64,000 nucleotides of DNA from Nemertoderma westbladi (taxonomy: Eukaryota > Xenacoelomorpha > Nemertodermatida > Nemertodermatidae). Where the stretch lies: contig JAUCBJ010002853.1 in NCBI GenBank assembly GCA_032718475.1, forward strand, positions 60,724-124,723, read 5' to 3'. The position numbers and the translations under genes were made by a program. Shown here piece by piece: positions 38,568 to 47,888 of this stretch. Under the pieces are notes generated by a model. That model made no database searches. It had not been told where the DNA came from and saw only the letters and a list, made by a program, of their open reading frames with translations. Position 1 is the first letter of the stretch. Every line of letters begins with the position of its first letter.

Positions 38568-39131
38568 ATGAGCCTACAACCTGACTGCTGGATAACCCAA
38601 CAAGCCAGAAAAGGTATGATCGAACCTTTTGTGGAAACACAAGTCAGAACCACCAACAAGCAGGGCATTATATCTTATGGTGTTTCAAGCTATGGCTACG
38701 ATGTGCGCTGCGCGGATGAATTTAAAATATTCACCAACATCAACCATTCAACCGTTGACCCCAAACATTTCAACGCCGATAACTTCGTCAGCATTCAAAA
38801 ACAAGAGTGCATCATTCCACCCAACTCCTTTGCCTTAGCCCGCACGGTGGAATATTTTCGCATCCCACGCGATGTGCTGGTGATTTGTTTGGGTAAATCC
38901 ACCTACGCGCGATGCGGCATTATTGTGAATGTCACCCCACTAGAGCCCGAATGGGAAGGCCATGTGACCTTGGAATTTTCAAACACCACACCCCTACCTG
39001 CCAAAATTTATGCCTTTGAGGGCGTGGCACAAATGCTGTTTTTAAAAGCGAGTCAGCCTTGTGATATTTCTTACAAAGACCGCCAAGGTAAATATTTTGG
39101 CCAAACAGGTATTACCTTACCTAAAACGTAA
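38568..39131 (+). CDS. dcd: dCTP deaminase
   Basis: Deaminates dCTP to dUTP for thymidylate synthesis. 187 residues; [20 protein letters not shown] near residue 40 and [38 protein letters not shown] near residue 105 (given here as family landmarks: KSTYAR holds substrate-binding residues, [13 protein letters not shown] the catalytic Glu). The stop overlaps the gltX start codon (TAATG), so the two are translationally coupled. Confidence 0.95.
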   Translation: MSLQPDCWITQQARKGMIEPFVETQVRTTNKQGIISYGVSSYGYDVRCADEFKIFTNINHSTVDPKHFNADNFVSIQKQECIIPPNSFALARTVEYFRIPRDVLVICLGKSTYARCGIIVNVTPLEPEWEGHVTLEFSNTTPLPAKIYAFEGVAQMLFLKASQPCDISYKDRQGKYFGQTGITLPKT

Positions 39132-40498
39132 TGGAAAAAATTGTCACACGCTTTGCCCCCAGCCCTACAGGGTACTTACAACTTGGCAATGTTCGCACTG
39201 CCCTTTACAACTTTTTATATGCCAAAAAACACCACGGCCAATTTATACTGCGTATTGAAGATACCGACCCCAAGCGCTCTAAAAAAGAATACACAGACGC
39301 CATTAAAACCGACCTAAACTGGCTGGGCACACCCTTTGATCAAATTGAAATTCAATCTGAAAACACAACTCAATACGACCCCCTTTATCAAACCTTAATT
39401 GATCAAAAAAAAGCCTATTATTGCAGTTGCTCTGCCCAGCGGCTAGATGAACTTAAACAACAACAAATACAAAAAAAACAACCCCCCCGTTACGATGGTC
39501 ACTGTCAAGGTCAGTTCCAAAAACCTATCACCCCCAGCCTGCTACGCTTTAAAATGCCCAACAAAACCACCCTTGAATTTCGTGACCAAACAGGCAACAT
39601 CACCCAATTTAACACCAAACATTTAGGCGATTTTGTGATCAAACGAGCGGATAACACCCCTGTCTTTTTGTTCAGCAACGCCATCGATGATCACCAAGCA
39701 GGCATCACGCACGTCATTCGAGGCAATGACCATTTAAGCAACACCCCCAAACAACTTTTAATTCTCCAAGCCCTTGGAAAGAACCTACCTTGCTACACAC
39801 ACATCCCATTGGTTTTAAACCTTGATGGCACCCCCCTTTCAAAGCGGCAAAACGATCTGCACCTTCAATCCCTTCGCGTATTGGGTTACACACCACAAGC
39901 GATTCAAAATTATTTAATACGCCTTGGTCATCAAGTAGAAAGTAGCCAACTTTTAACGCTAGATGACATGATCAATACATTTGATTTAAAAAAACTGTCG
40001 CACTCGGCAGCCAAATTTGACAACAAACAACTCCAATTTTGGCAACAACAATACCTACAAACTTTGGATGAAAAAACTTTTATTCACTGGGCAACTTTGT
40101 CTAACATTCAACCCAAAAAACCTTTCGGCCAATGGCTAAGTATTGTGAAAGAAAATATCACCACTTTTTCGGATGTTAAACACTGGCACAACTTGCTATT
40201 TGACCAGCATGCGAGCTTCACGCCCGAACACATCACCACACTTAAAGACGCTGGTGAAGCATTTTTTAAAACCCTACTAAGTGGCCTAGAAAACAACCAA
40301 TACCAAGCAGATAATTTTGAAAGTTTGCTTAATTTTGCCAAACAAAATACGGATAAAAAAGGGAAGCAATTATTTTTGCCTCTTCGTTTGGCGATTACGC
40401 GAAATGCTCATGGGCCAGCGCTTGGCGATATACTCCCCCTATTTGATGCGTTGATGCTAAAAGCACGTTTTGAGGATTGTTTGGCTTTGCTTAGTTGA
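39131..40498 (+). CDS. gltX: Glutamyl-tRNA synthetase
   Basis: Class I synthetase, 455 residues. It begins with RFAPSPTGYLQLGNVRTALYN; the HIGH-type motif reads LQLGN, an atypical variant. RIEDTDPKRSK follows, then a Cys-rich Asp/His zinc region (YYCSCSAQRLD), GNDHLSNTPKQLLILQALGK and the KLSKR-type loop as LSKRQND. The helical anticodon-binding domain is at about 320-455. The presence of one full-length copy and the operon with dcd suggest this is the general enzyme, but a GluQ or a second GltX elsewhere cannot be excluded. Confidence 0.92.
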   Translation: MEKIVTRFAPSPTGYLQLGNVRTALYNFLYAKKHHGQFILRIEDTDPKRSKKEYTDAIKTDLNWLGTPFDQIEIQSENTTQYDPLYQTLIDQKKAYYCSCSAQRLDELKQQQIQKKQPPRYDGHCQGQFQKPITPSLLRFKMPNKTTLEFRDQTGNITQFNTKHLGDFVIKRADNTPVFLFSNAIDDHQAGITHVIRGNDHLSNTPKQLLILQALGKNLPCYTHIPLVLNLDGTPLSKRQNDLHLQSLRVLGYTPQAIQNYLIRLGHQVESSQLLTLDDMINTFDLKKLSHSAAKFDNKQLQFWQQQYLQTLDEKTFIHWATLSNIQPKKPFGQWLSIVKENITTFSDVKHWHNLLFDQHASFTPEHITTLKDAGEAFFKTLLSGLENNQYQADNFESLLNFAKQNTDKKGKQLFLPLRLAITRNAHGPALGDILPLFDALMLKARFEDCLALLS

Positions 40499-40500
40499 TA

Positions 40501-40524
40501 AAATTAGCTTGATCAGCTAAATTT
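40501..40524. terminator. Small bidirectional hairpin between convergent gltX and TIR gene
   Basis: AAATTAGCT and AGCTAAATTT flank a five-base loop, with A/T runs on both sides. It lies in the 44-base gap between convergent genes, a plausible weak terminator for both. Confidence 0.4.
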
Positions 40525-40542
40525 GGATAAGTATCTGCGTAT

Positions 40543-41244
40543 TTAAAACGGGATATCATCAACAAAATTGGGATCAACCTTAAAAAAACCTTGGGTTTCG
40601 GGGTTGCCTTTTAGGATACTCACCATCTCGCTTGCCACCTGATTAGCATCCTTTGTGCCCCGAATAAGTGCCTGAAAATCACCCATAAAACCTTGTGGAT
40701 CTTCATCAAATTTGACCGAAATCCCCACCACGCCTCTTGCCAGCGCAAAGCCTACCTCTTGCTGGCACCACACACTTTGAGAAAAGCCTTTTGTATTGAG
40801 GGAAATAAAAAAATCACAGGTGTGTAATGCTTTTTGTATTTCCTTTTGCCACTCCAAAGAAGGTTTTATATCTTCATGCGCAACAAATCCCTCAATATTG
40901 TGAGCCTTTAAGGTATTTTTTAGATTAATGGCTTTGTCTTTATCCCCACTTAAATGGCTAATAAAAGCTTTAATGTCACTTACTTTTTCCCAGTTTTTGG
41001 GGTATTGATAAGCAGGGTGAGCACTATTGGTTTTTAAATCACTAGCAATTCCTTCAATGATGCAATTATCAACAGGCGCTAAACAATTTTGAACATGTAT
41101 TCTTTTGCTTCCAGAATTGTCTAAGGCGCTTTTAGTCACCTTATACCCTGCTAAAAATATATCAATATCACTAAAGGTATATTCTGCTTGCAATTTCACT
41201 GCTATCTCTTTAATCAGATTGAATCTTTCAGTCCCACTTATCAT
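40543..41244 (-). CDS. TIR-domain protein
   Basis: 233 residues. The C-terminal part (about 88-205) is a TIR-like domain: DIKAFISHLSGDKDKAINLK, GFVAHEDIKPSLEWQKEIQ, and SQSVWCQQEVGFALARG, in which the Glu of the WCQQE motif is in the position of the NADase catalytic residue. The N-terminal about 85 residues are helical with no recognised fold. Many bacterial TIR proteins act in antiphage or abortive-infection systems by degrading NAD. It lies 21 to 22 bases behind polA on the same strand, an odd place for a defence gene, with no partner (SIR2, SAVED, prokaryotic Argonaute) visible. Function is inferred only. Confidence 0.75.
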   Translation of the reverse strand: MISGTERFNLIKEIAVKLQAEYTFSDIDIFLAGYKVTKSALDNSGSKRIHVQNCLAPVDNCIIEGIASDLKTNSAHPAYQYPKNWEKVSDIKAFISHLSGDKDKAINLKNTLKAHNIEGFVAHEDIKPSLEWQKEIQKALHTCDFFISLNTKGFSQSVWCQQEVGFALARGVVGISVKFDEDPQGFMGDFQALIRGTKDANQVASEMVSILKGNPETQGFFKVDPNFVDDIPF

Positions 41245-41265
41245 TAAAATCCCTGCCCCTTAACC

Positions 41266-43917
41266 TCAGTGCACTTCATCCCAATTGCTGCCCACTTTTA
41301 TATCTACCTCAATGGGGACTTCAAGCCCTTCAATTAAATTAGTTGTCATGTGTTTTTTAATGTCATCTGCAGCTGCCTGGGCTTGCGACTTAGGTAGCTC
41401 AAACACCAATTCATCGTGTACTTGCATTAAAAGCTTAATATCGGTTTGCCCCTTTAAGTAAGCACTAACATTTAACATGGCTTTTTTAATTAAATCAGCG
41501 GCCGAACCCTGCACCGGGGCGTTAATGGCCAAGCGCAAAGCATGTTGCCTGTCAGCATGTTTGGGGCTTTTTAAATTGGGCAGATAAATTCGCCTGCCTA
41601 ACAAGGTTTCAACATACCCCAGTTGCTGGGCTTTTTCTTTTTGGGCATCCATGTAATTTTTAACCTTTGGGTAACGGTTAAAGTATTTTTCAATGTAGGC
41701 TTCGGCTTGTTTTTGATCCACTTTAATTTGATGTGCCAAGCCAAAGGGGCTAATGCCATAAATTAAACCAAAGTTAATGGCCTTGGCTTGATAGCGCTGT
41801 TCGCTGTTGACTTTTTCAAGGGGGATGTCAAAAATTTCTGCCGCGGTTTGTTGGTGAATATCGCACTGGTTTTTAAAGGCGTTGATCAGTGCTTCATCAC
41901 CTGATAAATGCGCCATGATGCGTAGCTCAATTTGGGAATAATCTGCCCCCAACAAACAATGACCTGACGGTGCAATAAAGGATTGGCGAAGTTTTTTGCC
42001 CCACAGGCCCCGTACGGGGATGTTTTGTAGGTTAGGGTCGACCGATGATAAACGGCCTGTGATGGCAACGGTTTGGTGGTATGTGGTATGAATACGGCCT
42101 GTTAAGGGGTGAACAAAGTTTGGCAGTATATCAAGGTAGGTATTTTTAATTTTACTTACCGTTCGATGGGTAAGGAGTTTTTCAGCAATGGGGTGTTCAT
42201 TTTTGAGTTGTTGTAATACAAATTCATCTGTCGAAGGCTGACCCTTAGGGGTTTTTTTAATAATAGGCAATTGTAGTTTTTCAAATAACAATACTTTTAG
42301 TTGAGCGGAGGAATTTAAATTTAAGGTTTCGCCTGCTAATTCATAAATAGATTGGCTGATGGCCTCAATACTAGTGGCTGCTTCTTGCTGGTAGGCTTTT
42401 ATTTTTTCAATATTAATTTTGACCCCGTTGCTTTCTATCTCAGCCAATACATAAATCAGTGGTAATTCAAGGTTTTGATATAGTTGTTCAAGTGAAGGTT
42501 GTGTGGCTAGTTTTTCCTCAAAAAAATGGTTGAGTTGATAGGCTATATCGCTATCACTACCTGCATACGCGCAGGCTTTATCAAGGGTAACTTCGCTGAA
42601 GTTTTTTTTATCGCCTACCACCTGCTCATAAGACTCTAAATGTAGGTTTAAATAACGATTGGCCAATGCCTCTAGGCTGTTTCGGTTATAGCTTGAGTTA
42701 TATACATAAGCAGCCAGCAGGCTATCGCCTAAAATACCGCTTAGGTCAACCCCATGTTGTTTGAGGACTTGTAGGTCAAATTTTAAATTCTGGCCATATT
42801 TCCCAATTTTTTCTGATTCAAGAAATGGGGAAAGTTTTGAAATCGTTAACAATGGGTCAAGTTGGGCTTGATTGCTTTGATGTTGTAAGGGTAAGTAATA
42901 GCCATGATGTGCTTTAAAGCTGATGGCTATTCCCACAATGCTAGCGCTTAGGCAATCGAGTGAGTCGGTTTCTAAGTCAAATGAAAAGGCACCATGTTTT
43001 TGAATATCAACGATCAACTGGTCTAAATCGGCTTCATACTGAAGTAGCTGATAATCAGCTTTGGGGGTGGTTTGTTGTGTTAGTTTATTTAAAAAATGGC
43101 GTAAACCGTAGGTTTCATACAAGCTGCGCAAGGTATCTTTATTAAGGGGTTTTGTTTGGCACTGCGACCAATCGCAATCAATTCCATCCGTACAAAGGGT
43201 GGCCAGCTTTTTTGAAAGCCTTAACAGGGGGATGTTATCGCGTAGCTTTTCACCAATTTTACCCTTAATATCCGACGAATGCTCAATTAGGTTTTGGGCA
43301 CTTTGATAAATACCCAACCATTTAACGGCTGTTTTCTCCCCCACCCCAGGCACCCCTGGAATGTTGTCGGAACTGTCCCCTTTTAGTGCCAAGTAATCCA
43401 GTATTTGGTTGGGATAAACTCCATATTTTTCATACACCCCGTTTACATCTAGGGTGCGAAACTTCATGGGGTCAAACAAATAAATACGCTCACTTACCAA
43501 CTGGGCTAAGTCTTTATCACCGCTAACCACATATACTTTAAAACCTGCATTAGCAGCGCTAGTGGCTAAATGTGCGATCACATCATCAGCTTCAAATAAG
43601 TCAACAGAAAATACAGGGATGCCCATGTTTTCAATGATCTGCCTTGTGGGCACAAACTGTTTTTTTAAATCATCAGGTGTGGGCGGGCGATTGGCCTTGT
43701 ATTCTGGATAAATAGTGTGCCGAAAACTTTTCCCTGGGGGGTCAAAAATAACCGTCATATAATCGGTTGGAAAATGATCAACAAGTTTGTTGATCATATT
43801 AAGCGTACCAAGCATGACCTGTGTCGGAAAGCCCGCCTCGTTACTTAAAGGGGGCAACGCATGGTAAGCCCGGTACAAATAATGTGAGCCATCAATAATA
43901 ATAAAGGGATGTTTTTT
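41266..43917 (-). CDS. polA: DNA polymerase I
   Basis: Repair and Okazaki-fragment polymerase, about 884 residues. The 5'-3' exonuclease domain covers about 1-290 (DGSHYLYRAYHALPPL, VSGDKDLAQLV, KGDSSDNIPGVPGVGEKTA). The 3'-5' proofreading domain (about 310-490) has FDLETDSLDCL, KYGQNLKFDLQVL and YAGSDSDIAYQL, so the exonuclease acidic residues are retained. The polymerase domain shows LLGADYSQIELRIMAHLSGD, YQAKAINFGLIYG and MQVHDELVFELP. No in-frame ATG precedes the family start; a TTG at 43917 gives the best fit, and a TTG at 43962 is the alternative. Located next to thrB, as in pseudomonads. Confidence 0.95.
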   Translation of the reverse strand, partial: KKHPFIIIDGSHYLYRAYHALPPLSNEAGFPTQVMLGTLNMINKLVDHFPTDYMTVIFDPPGKSFRHTIYPEYKANRPPTPDDLKKQFVPTRQIIENMGIPVFSVDLFEADDVIAHLATSAANAGFKVYVVSGDKDLAQLVSERIYLFDPMKFRTLDVNGVYEKYGVYPNQILDYLALKGDSSDNIPGVPGVGEKTAVKWLGIYQSAQNLIEHSSDIKGKIGEKLRDNIPLLRLSKKLATLCTDGIDCDWSQCQTKPLNKDTLRSLYETYGLRHFLNKLTQQTTPKADYQLLQYEADLDQLIVDIQKHGAFSFDLETDSLDCLSASIVGIAISFKAHHGYYLPLQHQSNQAQLDPLLTISKLSPFLESEKIGKYGQNLKFDLQVLKQHGVDLSGILGDSLLAAYVYNSSYNRNSLEALANRYLNLHLESYEQVVGDKKNFSEVTLDKACAYAGSDSDIAYQLNHFFEEKLATQPSLEQLYQNLELPLIYVLAEIESNGVKINIEKIKAYQQEAATSIEAISQSIYELAGETLNLNSSAQLKVLLFEKLQLPIIKKTPKGQPSTDEFVLQQLKNEHPIAEKLLTHRTVSKIKNTYLDILPNFVHPLTGRIHTTYHQTVAITGRLSSVDPNLQNIPVRGLWGKKLRQSFIAPSGHCLLGADYSQIELRIMAHLSGDEALINAFKNQCDIHQQTAAEIFDIPLEKVNSEQRYQAKAINFGLIYGISPFGLAHQIKVDQKQAEAYIEKYFNRYPKVKNYMDAQKEKAQQLGYVETLLGRRIYLPNLKSPKHADRQHALRLAINAPVQGSAADLIKKAMLNVSAYLKGQTDIKLLMQVHDELVFELPKSQAQAAADDIKKHMTTNLIEGLEVPIEVDIKVGSNWDEVH

Positions 43918-43962
43918 CAAGGGTTTTTTAAGAAAATAAACATCATCAATTATAATGCACAA

Positions 43963-44197
43963 TACGCCAAATACTTATTTAGACTCAGCATTTAGTCTAT
44001 CTTGCAAAAAAATAATGGCCCCTAAGTTAGGGTAATACGTATTTTTCATATCGCATTATTAACAGTTATGTTAAGATCAGCTTTAAAACTAGTTAAATGA
44101 ACTATAAATCACCCAAATTCGTTGATGACTTGTTTTAAAAATTTATATGAATGAACAGCTAGCTAATTTGGGTGAGCTGGCGATAAGGAGACGGCTA
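43963..44197. promoter_or_regulatory. Divergent polA/cspA intergenic and cspA leader
   Basis: About 230 bases between polA and the cold-shock gene. A good Shine-Dalgarno (AAGGAG) lies nine bases before the cspA ATG at 44198. A frame from 44,147 extends the gene but has no family match, so the long leader is probably untranslated, as in cold-shock mRNAs. No cold-box motif could be confirmed. Confidence 0.4.
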
Positions 44198-44401
44198 ATG
44201 GCAGAAGGTAAAGTAAAGTGGTTTAATGGTGACAAAGGCTATGGTTTCATTGAACCCACTGATGGCGGAAAGGATGTTTTTGTACACATCAGTGCCGTAA
44301 AAAACGCAGGCTTAAATGATTTACAAGAAGATCAAAAAGTCAGTTACGAAATAGAAGATAATCGTGGTAAGCAATCTGCAATTAATTTACAAATTGCTTA
44401 A
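44198..44401 (+). CDS. cspA: Cold-shock protein
   Basis: 67-residue nucleic-acid-binding OB-fold protein. RNP1-like KGYGFI and RNP2-like VFVHIS are present in the usual order ([17 protein letters not shown], then DVFVHISAV). Start at 44198 chosen from the strong AAGGAG upstream and the family N-terminus [10 protein letters not shown]. Acts as an RNA chaperone. It is a single gene with its own terminator. The paralogue name is assigned loosely. Confidence 0.93.
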   Translation: MAEGKVKWFNGDKGYGFIEPTDGGKDVFVHISAVKNAGLNDLQEDQKVSYEIEDNRGKQSAINLQIA

Positions 44402-44413
44402 ATAAATTCTACC

Positions 44414-44462
44414 TACATCAACAAATGGATTGCAATTATCCATTTGTTGATGTTGTTTTTAC
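44414..44462 (+). terminator. Rho-independent terminator of cspA
   Basis: ATCAACAAATGGA pairs with TCCATTTGTTGAT across a nine-base loop, then GTTGTTTTT follows. A 13-pair stem with a T tract right after the cspA stop. Confidence 0.85.
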
Positions 44463-44529
44463 AGAAATCTAGCTTATTCAAGCCGTATTTTTGTTTATTA
44501 AGGCTTTTTAGACAGACCCCTTTATTCAA

Positions 44530-45465
44530 ATGGCTGTATTTACAAAAATTCAACCTGCGCAAATGCTTGATTTTTTATCCCGTTATGAGGTTGGTTCATT
44601 AATAAATTATCAGGGCATAGAAAATGGGGTTGAAAATTCCAATTATTTTGTTGACACAACCGCTGGGCAATTTATATTAACCATTTTTGAGAACATCTCC
44701 CTAAATACCTTAGACTTTTTTGTTCACTTAATGTCTGTATGTTCTAAAAAAAATATTCCAACACCCAAACCCATTGCAGATAAAAACAATTGCCTTACTC
44801 AAACACTAAAAAATAAACCAGCTATTCTAGTTAACAAAATTGTAGGTCAACATATCAGCAGCCCCAGCAAAACCCATTTAACAAACATTGGTAAGGCTAT
44901 CGCCCACATGCACCAACAACTTCAACACCACACCCCTAAACCTGCCAACACACGCAGCTTAGCGTGGATGCACCAAACCTACCAACGGCTTCAAGTCACC
45001 TTAACAAAGGCAAGTCAATTGCTCATTCAACAAGAGCTTACCTTCCAACAAAACATGCCTGATATTAGTCTACCTAAAAGCATTATTCATGCTGACCTTT
45101 TCCGAGATAATGTGTTATTCAAACAAGAAAAAATTGCAGGTATTATTGACCTATATTTTGCCTGTTACGACAACATGTTGCTTGATATCGCCATTATTTG
45201 TAACGACTGGTGTTTTGAAGAAGATGGGCAATTTAACCACACAAAATACCATGCCTTTTTAACCCACTACCAAAGTAGGCGACCCCTTCAAAGCCTTGAA
45301 AAAAAATATTTCTCATGGTTTTTACGCTTGGCTGCCCTTCGCTTTTACCTATCCAGATTACTTGATAAAACCCAACAAACCCAGCGACACCAAGGCATGC
45401 TAAAAGACCCTGTCGAATATGAGCACAAACTTCACTTTCACCAACAACACATTCAGGAGCTTTAA
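44530..45465 (+). CDS. thrB: Homoserine kinase, aminoglycoside-phosphotransferase-fold type (ThrB)
   Basis: Phosphorylates homoserine in threonine synthesis. 311 residues. It belongs to the APH-like ThrB family of pseudomonads and relatives, not the GHMP type: [20 protein letters not shown] at the start, [20 protein letters not shown], and the catalytic loop [14 protein letters not shown] with the following [19 protein letters not shown]. The neighbour polA is the same as in pseudomonads, which supports the call. Translation may be coupled to hslV, whose frame starts five bases later. Confidence 0.92.
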   Translation: MAVFTKIQPAQMLDFLSRYEVGSLINYQGIENGVENSNYFVDTTAGQFILTIFENISLNTLDFFVHLMSVCSKKNIPTPKPIADKNNCLTQTLKNKPAILVNKIVGQHISSPSKTHLTNIGKAIAHMHQQLQHHTPKPANTRSLAWMHQTYQRLQVTLTKASQLLIQQELTFQQNMPDISLPKSIIHADLFRDNVLFKQEKIAGIIDLYFACYDNMLLDIAIICNDWCFEEDGQFNHTKYHAFLTHYQSRRPLQSLEKKYFSWFLRLAALRFYLSRLLDKTQQTQRHQGMLKDPVEYEHKLHFHQQHIQEL

Positions 45466-45469
45466 ATCA

Positions 45470-46021
45470 ATGAATGCCATGCATGCCACCACCATTTTAC
45501 TGGTACGCCGAAATAATCAAGTGGTCATTGCAAGTGACGGGCAAATCACTTTGGGAAGTAGTGTGATGAAAAACAATGCCGAAAAAACCCGATGGCTTCA
45601 TAACAACACTGTACTTGCTGGGTTTGCGGGTTCCACAGCAGATGCCTTAACCTTGTTTGAGCATTTCGAGTTACAACTTAAAAAACACCCAGGCAATATC
45701 ACACGCGCTGCTGTTGAACTTACCAAAGCATGGCGAACCGAGAAACGCTACATGCAATTAGAGGCCATGCTGATTGTCAGCGACATTAACACCACCTTGA
45801 TACTGTCTGGCAATGGTGATGTCATCGAACCTGAACACCCCATTGTGGCCATTGGCTCGGGGGGGAATTTTGCACAAGCAGCGGCGGTTAGCTTGTATGA
45901 AAACACCAAACTCTCAGCCAAGTCAATTGTTGAAAAATCAATGAAAATTGCCGCTGACATTTGTATTTATACCAACCATCAAATCAGTTGTAAAACACTG
46001 GAAAAGCAAAAAAATGTTTAG
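45470..46021 (+). CDS. hslV: ATP-dependent protease peptidase subunit HslV
   Basis: N-terminal threonine peptidase, proteasome-like partner of HslU. About 183 residues from the ATG at 45470, preceded by AGGAG; an in-frame ATG three codons downstream also fits. The catalytic threonine follows in [39 protein letters not shown] and the C-terminal ATM-like region are family-typical. hslU is usually directly downstream; here the next genes are a small membrane protein and hemN, so hslU must lie elsewhere or is missing. The longer frame starting at 45,419 runs inside thrB. Confidence 0.88.
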   Translation: MNAMHATTILLVRRNNQVVIASDGQITLGSSVMKNNAEKTRWLHNNTVLAGFAGSTADALTLFEHFELQLKKHPGNITRAAVELTKAWRTEKRYMQLEAMLIVSDINTTLILSGNGDVIEPEHPIVAIGSGGNFAQAAAVSLYENTKLSAKSIVEKSMKIAADICIYTNHQISCKTLEKQKNV

Positions 46022-46379
46022 CATCATCCGTCGTATTCAAAAAATACAACACAACAAAAAAATTTATCTCGCTATTAAAATCATTGAAATCATATTGGCT
46101 GTTTTTTTGATCTTTAACTACTTTACTCAATCTGAATACACCCACTCAACCATTGCTTTTGCCTTGGGGTGGTTGTTGATTACCAACATGAGCTTTTTTT
46201 ATGGCACTTGGCTAGAGGAGGTCGAACAATTTAATGAAGACATGCTAGAAGCCAAAATTGAACAATATGCCCACCAAACCAACCAAGCCTTTGAAAATGC
46301 CTTTAAAGAAATTGATACCTTCAAACAAAAAATACAGCACCTAGAACAGCTTCAAAAAGACAGCCGTATATCGAAATAG
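46014..46379 (+). CDS. Small two-helix membrane protein with coiled-coil tail, unknown
   Basis: About 121 residues from an ATG at 46014 that overlaps the hslV stop. Two hydrophobic helices ([19 protein letters not shown] and [20 protein letters not shown]) are followed by a charged helical tail with heptad-like pattern to residue 118. The frame upstream to 45,948 lies in hslV. I recognise no family. It sits between hslV and hemN and is probably co-transcribed. Confidence 0.6.
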   Translation: MFSIIRRIQKIQHNKKIYLAIKIIEIILAVFLIFNYFTQSEYTHSTIAFALGWLLITNMSFFYGTWLEEVEQFNEDMLEAKIEQYAHQTNQAFENAFKEIDTFKQKIQHLEQLQKDSRISK

Positions 46380-46393
46380 TTGGGTTAACTTCT

Positions 46394-47749
46394 ATGAAAA
46401 AATCGGCGCTTATCCAAAAATACAACATCCCTGTTCCACGCTACACCAGCTACCCCACCATCCCCATGTGGAACAAAGAAAAAATAACCCAAAAACGGTG
46501 GCAACACAGCGTTCAAAAAGCCTTTAATGATTCTAATCAAACCAAAGGGATCAGCCTTTACATTCACCTACCTTATTGCGAAAAACTGTGCTTATTTTGT
46601 GCTTGTAACAAAAAAATCACCAAAGACCACGACGTTGAAACCCCCTACATTGATGCAGTAATTAGTGAGTGGGGCATTTATCGAAAACTTTTTGACCAAC
46701 CCCCCATCATTAAAGAAATACACCTAGGCGGCGGTACCCCCACCTTTTTTAGCTCCCCAAACCTTACAAAACTGATTCAAACCATTCAACAAACAAGCAA
46801 ACCCCATGTACAATCTGACTTCAGCTTTGAAGCCCACCCCAACAACACCACAGATGATCACCTAAACACCTTATATCAATTTGGGTTTAAACGCATCAGC
46901 TTTGGCATACAAGACTTCGACCCAGCTGTTCAGCAAGCGGTGGGGCGTATTCAGTCTTTTGATACCGTCGAACGCATCACCAAGATGGCTAGAAAAATTG
47001 GCTATCAATCAATCAACTACGACCTCATCTACGGCCTACCCAAACAAAACATAAAAAGTATTGAACAAACCACCCAGTACATTGCAAACCTTTTACCTGA
47101 TCGCATTGCGCTGTATTCATTTGCTTATGTTCCTTGGGCAGCCAAGGGTCAACAATTACTTGTTGAAGCCGAGCTACCCAACAATATGGATAAACAAACC
47201 TTACATGAAATTAGCAAAGAAAAACTACTCGCCTTGGGGTATGTTGATATTGGGATGGATCATTTCGCCCTTAAAACTGACCCACTTTATCTGGCTGATC
47301 AAGCCAAAAAACTACACCGAAACTTCATGGGTTATAACACGTGGAACACCGACCTTTTAATTGGGTTGGGGGCATCAGCCATTAGCGATGCCAAATACGG
47401 CTATGCCCAAAATAACAAATCCATTGAACAATATATTCAATCCGCCAAAAAAAACCAACTTGATCTAGCACGAACACATACAATGAGCACCCAAGATCAA
47501 ACCATCAAACAAGCCATCCTCAATATTTTATGCCAAAAAACAGTACACTTAACCGACTCAATTAAACAATACTTAAGTGATAAACACTGGCAAACACTGC
47601 AGGATATGCAAGCCGAACAGCTTATCACCCTTGAAAAAAACACCCTATCGGTCACCCCCATTGGCATGCCATTTATTCGTAACATTTGTGCTGTGTTTGA
47701 CCAATACCTCCCCCAACAAACTGATCAGCTATTTAGCAAGTCAATTTAA
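46394..47749 (+). CDS. hemN: Oxygen-independent coproporphyrinogen III oxidase
   Basis: Radical-SAM enzyme of heme synthesis, 451 residues. The [4Fe-4S] motif CEKLCLFCAC follows YIHLPY at residue about 60, then GGGTPTFFS (SAM-binding glycines), RISFGIQDFD, and the N-terminal RYTSYPT typical of genuine HemN. Works without oxygen, complementing HemJ (also in this window), consistent with life under low or variable oxygen. It is the last gene before the integron. Confidence 0.95.
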   Translation: MKKSALIQKYNIPVPRYTSYPTIPMWNKEKITQKRWQHSVQKAFNDSNQTKGISLYIHLPYCEKLCLFCACNKKITKDHDVETPYIDAVISEWGIYRKLFDQPPIIKEIHLGGGTPTFFSSPNLTKLIQTIQQTSKPHVQSDFSFEAHPNNTTDDHLNTLYQFGFKRISFGIQDFDPAVQQAVGRIQSFDTVERITKMARKIGYQSINYDLIYGLPKQNIKSIEQTTQYIANLLPDRIALYSFAYVPWAAKGQQLLVEAELPNNMDKQTLHEISKEKLLALGYVDIGMDHFALKTDPLYLADQAKKLHRNFMGYNTWNTDLLIGLGASAISDAKYGYAQNNKSIEQYIQSAKKNQLDLARTHTMSTQDQTIKQAILNILCQKTVHLTDSIKQYLSDKHWQTLQDMQAEQLITLEKNTLSVTPIGMPFIRNICAVFDQYLPQQTDQLFSKSI

Positions 47750-47888
47750 AAATACTGAATTAGCCAAGCTAACCGTCAATTATTATCCTCAGTACCATCA
47801 GGACAGCATTTTAATGCTGACCAAAATAATAAAACAAACAACCCCCAAACCGACACAAGCAGAATAAATTAAGATAGTTAGAAAACAA
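47750..47888. other. Short gap between convergent hemN and integrase pseudogene
   Basis: No gene or clear terminator recognised. A gene-free frame in this gap appears to be a shadow of hemN. Confidence 0.3.
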
